Assembly (NCBI GenBank): GCA_003194495.1
Contig: PQXE01000026.1
Coordinates: 1 to 44,811 of the forward strand
Length of the DNA: 44,811 nucleotides
Direction of reading: 5' to 3'
Source of the DNA: Deltaproteobacteria bacterium
Lineage (GTDB): Bacteria > Desulfobacterota > Dissulfuribacteria > Dissulfuribacterales > UBA3076
The position numbers and the translations under genes were made by a program. The notes under the pieces were generated by a model. That model searched no databases and was not told where the DNA came from. It worked only from the letters and a program-made list of their open reading frames with translations. Below, in pieces: positions 16,910 through 24,403 of the stretch (position 1 is its first letter; each line of letters begins with the position of its first letter).

Positions 16910-19740
16910 TGCAATTCAGCCCCGGCTCACTTGTTAATGTCCGTGACCGCGAGTGGGTTGTAATGCCTTCAGAAGATCGGAACTTGCTCCTGATCAAACC
17001 GCTTGGTGGTAGCGATGACGAAATTACGGGAATTTATCTTCCCCTCCGCTTTTATGAGGATAATGTCAAAACCGCTGAATTCCCGTATCCAACCAAAGAA
17101 GATATGGGCGATCTAAACACAGCTCAAATTCTGTACGATGCTGCTCGACTGTCCTTCCGTAACGGTGCAGGACCGTTTAGGGCCTTAGCCAAACTTTCGT
17201 TCCGCCCCAGGGCCTATCAGATGGTGCCGTTGATGATGGCTTTGCGTCTTGGTCTCGTTCGTTTGCTTGTTGCGGATGACGTCGGAGTCGGGAAGACCAT
17301 CGAAGCACTCCTGATTATCAGGGAACTTCTTGAAAGGCGCATAATTAGACGTTTCGCCGTTGTATGTCTCCCCCATCTTTGCGAGCAATGGCAGGCCGAA
17401 ATTAAAGATAAACTGGACCTGGATGCGGTAATCATTCGCTCAAATACACAGGCCCGACTGGATCGTGATATTCAGGACGATACCAGTGTATATGAGTATT
17501 ATCCCTTTCAGGTAATTTCGATTGATTACATCAAGACAGATACCAGACGCAGTGTTTTTATTGAGCAATGCCCGGAAATGATCATCGTAGACGAAGCGCA
17601 CACTTGCGCCCGCCCGGCTGGGGCTTTGGCCAGTCAACAGCAAAGATACCACCTCATCAGCCGTATTTCCAAAAAGCCTGATCAACATCTCGTTCTTCTG
17701 ACTGCGACCCCTCATAGCGGCAAGCCTGAAGAGTTCAATTCTTCGCTCGGTCTGTTAAAGCCGGAATTCGAGAGCCTTGACCTGCCAAATGCCACGCAAA
17801 AGGAAAGGCGAAGGCTGGCCGCATATTTTGTCCAACGCAGGCGGGCCAATGTGGAAAAATGGATGGGCGAAAACACACCTTTTCCAGAACGCGATTCCGG
17901 TGAGTTCGATTATGAGCTTTCGCCTGATTACCTCCGGTTCTTTGACGACATCCTTGAATTTGCCCGCAAAATAATCAGCGGTGATACCCAGAAGCGCGTG
18001 CATTACTGGACTGCGCTTGCGCTCATGCGCGGGGCAATGTCCAGCCCGGCAGCAGGCGTTGAAATGCTGACCAATCGTCTGAAAAAGTTGGATCTAGGTG
18101 ACGAGGATCTGGAACTGTTGGATCGAAATCCGGTCCTGGACAATGACTTCGGCCTGGAGAACGACTTTACTCCTGGTCAACTCGTAGAACGAACTGACTG
18201 GTCGGACTATCAAAAGCAGAAGATCCGCGAGCTTTCCAAACGCCTGGCCTGCTTTGCCGACCTGAAGCATGACCAAAAGGCAGCCTATGCGGAGATGATC
18301 ATCGATGATTGGCTCAACAGCGGTTATACTCCGGTTGTTTTTTGCAGGTATATCGCCACTGCGAAGTACCTTGGACAAATTCTTGGGCCGGTATTATCAA
18401 AGCGCCACAAAGGGCTGGAACTTCAGGTTGTTACCAGTGAAGATCCTGATGAGGTGCGGAGGGCCAGGGTCGAAGGCATGCGCAAGGCAAAAAAACGCGT
18501 CCTTATTGCCACTGATTGTCTCAGTGAAGGTGTTAATCTTCAGGACTATTTCACTGCTGTTTTGCATTACGACCTCCCGTGGAATCCCAACCGCCTTGAG
18601 CAACGGGAAGGGCGTGTAGACCGCTTTGGCCAGACAGCAAAAAAAGTTAAGGCTTACATGCTTTACGGCCGTGACAATCCGATTGACGGCGTTGTTCTTG
18701 ACGTGATCCTGAAAAAGGTAAGGGAAATCCGAAAATCTATCGGAATCTCCATCCCATTTCCCGAAGAGAGTCAGACAATTTTAGACACTGTGCTTCATTC
18801 TGTCTTGCTTAATCCCAAGAGAATACAGGAGCATCGTCTGCCAAAGGCCCGTCAGCTTGAATTATTCGGTTTCGAAGACGAGGAATCAATTGAACAGAAA
18901 AAACTGGGTGTGAGCAGGATGATGGACGAGGCTGCCAGGCGGGAGCAGGTATCTCGCAGCATGTTTGCCCAGCATACCATTAAGGCCGAAGAAATCGAGC
19001 AAGATCTGAAGGAAGTCGATGAGGCCATTGGCGAACCCAAAGCCGTTGAGGCGTTTGTCACAAATACACTGAGCAGCATCATCGGAGCGCAGATAAGCAA
19101 AGAACGTAAGGGATACAAGCTCTACAAAACAAATCTACCGGATGTAATGAAGGGCACATTGCCCGATGGAGACGTGGTCAAGGTCAGCTTCGAGTCGCCT
19201 ACGCCGGACGGATATGTCTATCTTGGGCGAAATCACCTCTTTGTCGAACAGCTTTGCCAATACGTTATGGCCAACAGCCTCAATCATGGCGAGCACGGCG
19301 CGGCCCGCGCCGCTGTGATCCGTTGCCGTGAAATTGATGTTAAAACCACCATCCTCCTCTTCCGGGTCCGTAATGTCATTGAGGAAAAGCGCGGGCATCA
19401 TCAGTTAGTGGCCGAGGAGATGCTCCTATGGGGCTATCGCGGCTCCTCAAGTCAGAGGGTCTTTCTCGACAGTAAAGAAGCCAAAAGCCTGCTTCAGTCG
19501 GCCCGGATTTCCTCGAATCTCACACCACAGGCACGAACGTCATTCCTTCAGAATGAACTTAAGCTCCTTCCAACGCTTAAAGAAGAATTTGACAAAGTGG
19601 CTGAGCAGCGCGCTGTGAAACTGGTTGAGGCACACGAGCGTTTCAGCAGGCTAATGGACAAAAAGAAATTTCAAGTGGTTTATCCTGTCTTGCCGATTGA
19701 TATCCTCGGGATATACATTCTTTTGCCGGATCATGCGTAA
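16909..19740 (+). CDS. SNF2/RapA-type helicase, DrmD-like
   Basis: A 943-aa SF2 ATPase. Motifs: VADDVGVGKT (121-130, Walker A), DEAH (228-231), LLTATPHSG (about 264-272), and in the second lobe ATDCLSEGVNLQ and REGRVDRFGQ (566-575). The N-terminal 100 residues form a small beta-rich domain followed by the Q-motif-like PRAYQ. This is the architecture of DrmD of class 1 DISARM and of similar helicases beside PglX-like methylases. Its start codon shares one base with the stop of the giant helicase (TAATG), implying coupled translation, and the methylase gene starts 27 bases after its stop. It would translocate on double-stranded DNA; a specific role in methylase guidance or DNA sensing is inferred from context. 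Confidence 0.9.
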   Translation: MQFSPGSLVNVRDREWVVMPSEDRNLLLIKPLGGSDDEITGIYLPLRFYEDNVKTAEFPYPTKEDMGDLNTAQILYDAARLSFRNGAGPFRALAKLSFRPRAYQMVPLMMALRLGLVRLLVADDVGVGKTIEALLIIRELLERRIIRRFAVVCLPHLCEQWQAEIKDKLDLDAVIIRSNTQARLDRDIQDDTSVYEYYPFQVISIDYIKTDTRRSVFIEQCPEMIIVDEAHTCARPAGALASQQQRYHLISRISKKPDQHLVLLTATPHSGKPEEFNSSLGLLKPEFESLDLPNATQKERRRLAAYFVQRRRANVEKWMGENTPFPERDSGEFDYELSPDYLRFFDDILEFARKIISGDTQKRVHYWTALALMRGAMSSPAAGVEMLTNRLKKLDLGDEDLELLDRNPVLDNDFGLENDFTPGQLVERTDWSDYQKQKIRELSKRLACFADLKHDQKAAYAEMIIDDWLNSGYTPVVFCRYIATAKYLGQILGPVLSKRHKGLELQVVTSEDPDEVRRARVEGMRKAKKRVLIATDCLSEGVNLQDYFTAVLHYDLPWNPNRLEQREGRVDRFGQTAKKVKAYMLYGRDNPIDGVVLDVILKKVREIRKSIGISIPFPEESQTILDTVLHSVLLNPKRIQEHRLPKARQLELFGFEDEESIEQKKLGVSRMMDEAARREQVSRSMFAQHTIKAEEIEQDLKEVDEAIGEPKAVEAFVTNTLSSIIGAQISKERKGYKLYKTNLPDVMKGTLPDGDVVKVSFESPTPDGYVYLGRNHLFVEQLCQYVMANSLNHGEHGAARAAVIRCREIDVKTTILLFRVRNVIEEKRGHHQLVAEEMLLWGYRGSSSQRVFLDSKEAKSLLQSARISSNLTPQARTSFLQNELKLLPTLKEEFDKVAEQRAVKLVEAHERFSRLMDKKKFQVVYPVLPIDILGIYILLPDHA

Positions 19741-19767
19741 GGCAAGAAAGGCAGTAGCTACACGGCC

Positions 19768-22700
19768 ATGAATTATCCCACTGTCAGAATCGAAGGCCCT
19801 ATTCTTTCAGGCGACATCCTCGAAAAGATCGCACTTGGCGATACCCGCGGCCAGAAGCCGAAGGATTTCAATTTTTCAACACCGATTAAGGACGAAATCG
19901 TTCGTGCCTGGGCCGACGCCCAGGACCTTTGGCGTATGTACCAGCGGCGCATTACCAACTTGCGTGAAAACCAGCTCGGCACAACTGAAACGCGAAACCA
20001 GTGGATTATTCCCTTGCTCAGCTTGTTTGGTTATAACCCGGAGTTTCAGCATAAGGCCGAGATCATAAACGGCAAAAGCTACGCCGTTTCCCACAGGGAC
20101 ACATCGCGCGATGGCTTTCCTATACATATCATGGGGTTTCGCGACAGTCTGGACAAGAAGCGTTTGAATAGCGGCCCTCGAATGTCACCCCATGCCCTGG
20201 TGCAGGAGTATTTGAACCTGACCGAACATCTTTATGCCATCGTTACCAACGGATACCTCCTGCGCCTTTTGCGGGACAGCACCCGCCTGGTGAAGCTATC
20301 TTATCTTGAATTCAACATTGAGCAAATGATGGAAGATGGCATCTTCTCCGACTTCGCTGTTTTCTATCGTTTGCTTCATGCGAGCCGCATGCCTGTAAAC
20401 CAGGAGTCAGTCTCCGAATCATTGATCGAAGGTTACCACCAGGATTCCCTTGAATCCGGGTCCCGCATTCGTGACGGCCTGAGCGCGGCTGTGAAGAAAT
20501 CAATCCTCGCCTTTGCCAATGGGTTTCTAAACCACCCGGATAACGATGATCTGCGACGCGAAATCCGTGAGACTCGTATCAGCGCTCGCGATTATTACCA
20601 ATATCAGCTTCGATTGATCTACCGTCTCCTTTTCCTCATGGTCATTGAGGAGCGCAGCCTTGTTTTTCCCATTGGAGCGGACAAAACCAAACGTGATATT
20701 TATTATAATTACTACAGTGTAAGCCGCCTTCGCAGACTGACAGGCAAGCGATACCTGGCTGATTCCAGGCACAAGGATTATTGGGTAGCACTGAAGAACA
20801 CCTTCCGCCTTTTTGAAGCGGAAAAATACGGCAAGCCGCTGGACATCAAGCCACTGGCGGGAGACCTTTTCAGCCTTGGTGCATTAGGCGAATTAAACAA
20901 CGCCAGTCTGGACAACAAAGTCCTGATTGAATGCCTCACTAACCTCAGTATTTTTAGCAATCCTGTCACTAGGCAAAAGATGCGTGTCAATTATGCAGCC
21001 CTGAATGTGGAGGAATTTGGTTCTGTCTATGAAGGACTTCTTGAATACGCTCCTTCCATAACTGAGGAGGGCCGGCGACTCCATTTCAGTTTTGCTAAGG
21101 GAAGTGAACGTTCATCAACCGGTACTCACTATACGCCGGATGAACTCGTCACCCCCCTGATCAAACACTCGCTGGAACACGTCATCGAGGACAAACTCAA
21201 AAAGGCCTCTAAGCAGCACAGACAAAACCCCGGCCAGAACCTCCGTCAGTTGCAGGAGAAACAATTGCTGTCCATCACTGTTTGCGATGTGGCCTGCGGC
21301 TCCGGGCATATCCTGCTTAATGCCGCCCGACGCATTGCCACAGAGCTGGCCTATATTCGTACCGGTGAGGAGCAGCCCTCGCCCACGGCTTTCCGAGCTG
21401 CCGTGCGCAGTGTCATCCGCAACTGCATCTACGGTGTGGACATTAATCCCCTGGCTGTGGAACTCTGCAAGGTGGGTATGTGGTTGGAGGCCCATAATCC
21501 CAATGAGCCATTGAACTTCCTTGACCACCGAATCAAATGCGGAAATGCCATCGTAGGGCTGGCCTACAAGGATGAACTGGAGAATGGCATCGCCATGGAG
21601 TCCTTCAAGCGTCTGCCTGAGGGTGATAAGGACATCGCCGCCAAGTTCCGTAAGCTGAACAAAGAAGAAATCAATGGCCGAAACCAGCGATCCTTTGATT
21701 TTGAGAAAAGTGTCGGACGCAACCTGAAGACTGCTTTAGAGAACCTCAACAACGTTCTTGCTATGCCGGAACATACTTCTGAAGAGATCGCCGCCAAACA
21801 GAAGGCATATCATAAATTTCAGAACAGTCGGGAACTCTATGATCTCCGTATCGTTGCCGATATTCAAGTCGCTCAATTTTTCATCCCGAAAACAAAGGAA
21901 AACGTACAAAAGATCATAACCGATGAGCAATATTGGCGGCATCTGCGAGGTGAGCTGCCATTGCAAGGACAGGCCGTAGCTATGGCAATGGCTGTTGGGC
22001 AGGAAAGGCGGTTCTTTCACTGGTTTTTGGAATTTCCACAGGTGCTTGCGGATGGGGGGTTTGACTGTATTTTGGGGAATCCGCCGTATCTTGGCGGCCA
22101 AGCACTCAGTGGGACTTTCGGACATACGTTCTGTGAATGGACTCGCTATGCTTTCACCCCAGCAAAGGGGTGCGACCTGGTGGTCTTTTTCTTGCGTCGG
22201 AATTACCAAATCGTTAAGCCTGATCGTTTCAATGCTATCATCACTACCAATTCGATAATTGACGGGAAGACTCGTGAGGGAGGGTTGGACGTTATCCTGA
22301 ATAACAAGGGTGGAAGTATCAATTTTGCCGTTCGTTCAACCAAATGGCCCGGCACTGCAAATATCTTCGTGTCGCTCTTGGGAGTTGTGAAGAGCCGGTG
22401 GAAAGGTCCCAGGGAACTTGATGGTAAACCGGTGAATTACATCAGCTCGTTTTTTGGGGATTACAAAGAACTTGGTGATCCACAAAATCTTGATCAAAAC
22501 AGGAATCAGATGTTCCAGGGTTCTATTTTTCTTGGCGACGGTTTCCTTCTATCTTATGAGGATCGCGAACGACTCATTAAGGCTGATCCGAAGAATGCCG
22601 AGGTTATCTTCCCTGTGATCAACGGGAAGGAAGTCAATAATGATCCAGCCCAAATTCCTGGCCGTTGCATTATCAATTTCTTGAACTGGCCTTTGGAGGC

Positions 22701-23676
22701 GGCACGGAAATATTCTGAGGTATTTGAGCGTGTTGAGAACCTCGTTAAGTCTGAAAGATTATTGCAAAAAGATGAATCAGGGAGAAAATACTGGTGGCGT
22801 CATCTTAGACCACGGCCAGAGCTATATGAGTCTTTATCTACACTTACTCGATGCTTTGTCGCTGCTGCAACCACGAAATACCTCAACTTCACAGCATCAG
22901 TGGTTGACAGAGTATTTCTTAATACGCTCTACGTTTATACTGCTGATTCATGGTCCCGTTGCGCTGTCCTCCAGTCGGGCCTCCACAACGAGTGGGCACG
23001 AAAGTACAGCGGGGCACTAAAACTTGATTTGCGTTACAGTCCTTCAGATTGTTTCGTTACTTTCCCGTTTCCTCAGAGCCTCTCTGATGAATTCGAGGCT
23101 ACGTTTGAGCAGATTGGTGAACAATACCACGAATTCCGCCGCCAACTCATGCTCAAAATGCAGCTTGGCCTGACCAAGACCTACAACCAGTTCCATAATC
23201 CTGATCTTCGTGAGTTTTCAGAGGATGATATTTCGAAAATCGGAACCCTGAGCACCAAGAAAATCCAAAAGCAATACGGTAAAAACACCGTAACCCTCTG
23301 GAAACATTTGGACAAGACTAAAGGCACATTCAGCTTCAACGAGTCTGTTCGCGATATCCTTCACCTGCGAGAACTCCACAAGCACATGGACGAGACCGTA
23401 TTACATGCATACGGCTGGCACCAGGAATCCAGGTATGGTTCAGGCATAAACCTGGCCCATGATTTCTACGAGGTTGACTATCTCCCCGAAAACGACCGTG
23501 TCCGTTACACCATCAGTCCGGAGGCGCGCAAGGAGGTGCTAAAACGTCTCCTCCTCCTTAACCACGAAATTTACGAAGACGAGATCCGGCGCGGCCTTCA
23601 TGACAAGAAGAAGACAAAGCGCGGCAAAGGCAGGAACAAAGCTGCTGATTCTATGCAGATAAAAATGGAACTATAA
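19768..23676 (+). CDS. Large N6-adenine DNA methyltransferase, DrmMI/PglX-like
   Basis: A 1302-aa class I methyltransferase that would transfer a methyl group from S-adenosylmethionine to adenine N6 in DNA. Features in order: an N-terminal region of about 430 residues as in Eco57I/PglX-type enzymes; STGTHYTPDEL (from about 449), the usual lead-in; SAM-binding motif I DVACGSGHILL (507-517); GVDINPLAVELCKVGMW; catalytic motif IV NPPY (771-774); then a target-recognition-like C-terminal half and a Lys/Arg-rich tail. Length fits DISARM DrmMI. It follows the SNF2 gene by 27 bases. No nuclease motif is seen in the chain, so cutting would have to come from another protein. Likely marks host DNA as self. 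Confidence 0.92.
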   Translation: MNYPTVRIEGPILSGDILEKIALGDTRGQKPKDFNFSTPIKDEIVRAWADAQDLWRMYQRRITNLRENQLGTTETRNQWIIPLLSLFGYNPEFQHKAEIINGKSYAVSHRDTSRDGFPIHIMGFRDSLDKKRLNSGPRMSPHALVQEYLNLTEHLYAIVTNGYLLRLLRDSTRLVKLSYLEFNIEQMMEDGIFSDFAVFYRLLHASRMPVNQESVSESLIEGYHQDSLESGSRIRDGLSAAVKKSILAFANGFLNHPDNDDLRREIRETRISARDYYQYQLRLIYRLLFLMVIEERSLVFPIGADKTKRDIYYNYYSVSRLRRLTGKRYLADSRHKDYWVALKNTFRLFEAEKYGKPLDIKPLAGDLFSLGALGELNNASLDNKVLIECLTNLSIFSNPVTRQKMRVNYAALNVEEFGSVYEGLLEYAPSITEEGRRLHFSFAKGSERSSTGTHYTPDELVTPLIKHSLEHVIEDKLKKASKQHRQNPGQNLRQLQEKQLLSITVCDVACGSGHILLNAARRIATELAYIRTGEEQPSPTAFRAAVRSVIRNCIYGVDINPLAVELCKVGMWLEAHNPNEPLNFLDHRIKCGNAIVGLAYKDELENGIAMESFKRLPEGDKDIAAKFRKLNKEEINGRNQRSFDFEKSVGRNLKTALENLNNVLAMPEHTSEEIAAKQKAYHKFQNSRELYDLRIVADIQVAQFFIPKTKENVQKIITDEQYWRHLRGELPLQGQAVAMAMAVGQERRFFHWFLEFPQVLADGGFDCILGNPPYLGGQALSGTFGHTFCEWTRYAFTPAKGCDLVVFFLRRNYQIVKPDRFNAIITTNSIIDGKTREGGLDVILNNKGGSINFAVRSTKWPGTANIFVSLLGVVKSRWKGPRELDGKPVNYISSFFGDYKELGDPQNLDQNRNQMFQGSIFLGDGFLLSYEDRERLIKADPKNAEVIFPVINGKEVNNDPAQIPGRCIINFLNWPLEAARKYSEVFERVENLVKSERLLQKDESGRKYWWRHLRPRPELYESLSTLTRCFVAAATTKYLNFTASVVDRVFLNTLYVYTADSWSRCAVLQSGLHNEWARKYSGALKLDLRYSPSDCFVTFPFPQSLSDEFEATFEQIGEQYHEFRRQLMLKMQLGLTKTYNQFHNPDLREFSEDDISKIGTLSTKKIQKQYGKNTVTLWKHLDKTKGTFSFNESVRDILHLRELHKHMDETVLHAYGWHQESRYGSGINLAHDFYEVDYLPENDRVRYTISPEARKEVLKRLLLLNHEIYEDEIRRGLHDKKKTKRGKGRNKAADSMQIKMEL

Positions 23677-23738
23677 GAAGGTTGGGCAAAGGAGTGGCAA
23701 CGACGTGCCCAAAATAATGTATAGTGTTGCATGCATCA

Positions 23739-23867
23739 AATAAATTTCTGGATGATGAGAAAGAGTACAAGGTTCCTTATAGGGAAGAAGATTATGCAAG
23801 GCCCTATAACTGGGACCGGAAAAATCGCACATTTCCGGAGGGTATGGAGGATCACCCTTTCGTAATA
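23739..23867 (+). pseudogene. Fragment of an FGE-sulfatase (SUMF1-like) domain
   Basis: The frame reading KFLDDEKEYKVPYREEDY then ARPYNWDRKNRTFPEGMEDH matches the conserved stretch of formylglycine-generating-enzyme-like domains (tyrosine/proline-rich segment, then NW and the 'EDHPVV' block before the conserved VSW). The match starts and stops abruptly and no catalytic cysteine region is present. It lies between the methylase and the HEPN-like gene, where it separates two otherwise tightly packed gene groups, so a gene may have been lost here. The rest of 23677-24001 shows nothing I can identify. Confidence 0.6.
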
Positions 23868-24001
23868 CATAAGTTACGCATACAAAATTTATATTGCTAT
23901 TTCAGGATAGTGGCTCAAAATAGACTTTTTCAGCGTAATCATCGCATGGTTTCCAATAGGCTTAATCGTGCCAACACCTTCTAAAACTTAAAAGTGGAAA
24001 A

Positions 24002-24403
24002 ATGATCTCCGTTACACTCCGTGAAATAGAAAAATCATTCAGAAGACATCGAAATGTTGTGGATTCAGCAAATGCACCGAGTGCTACACACAGGATGGTA
24101 TTGTTTTATGCCGTGGAATGCGGGTTAAAGGCCGTATATATGCGCAGAAACAAGCTTAGAAAAACGGATGGGGCAGTTACTGGTTTTGGACATCGCTTGG
24201 CAGATTTACTGGCATCTCTTCGGTGTACATACAGATTGCGGGATGCAAAGGGTAAGGATGGAATACCAATACCGTCCAAATCACTTCATGAGGCATGGAG
24301 ATATGGTAAAGCTCTTGAGGACCAACGAGAACTATCTTGCGAGACATCGCTTAAAAATATCATATTATGGATAAACAATGAGCTGGAGGGCGGTGGAGTA
24401 TGA
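24002..24403 (+). CDS. HEPN-like small protein coupled to the ATPase gene
   Basis: A 133-aa, mostly helical protein. The segment MVLFYAVECGLKAVYMRRN followed by GFGHRLADLLASL resembles HEPN-fold proteins (ECGLKA and GH-x-L-x-DLL are common in that fold), but the typical RNase motif R-x4-6-H is not clear, so an active ribonuclease is uncertain. Its TGA overlaps the ATG of the large ATPase (ATGA), which strongly implies a functional pair. The ribosome binding site is weak (GTGGAAAA). It may be a regulator or partner of the ATPase. I cannot name a family with confidence. Confidence 0.6.
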   Translation: MISVTLREIEKSFRRHRNVVDSANAPSATHRMVLFYAVECGLKAVYMRRNKLRKTDGAVTGFGHRLADLLASLRCTYRLRDAKGKDGIPIPSKSLHEAWRYGKALEDQRELSCETSLKNIILWINNELEGGGV

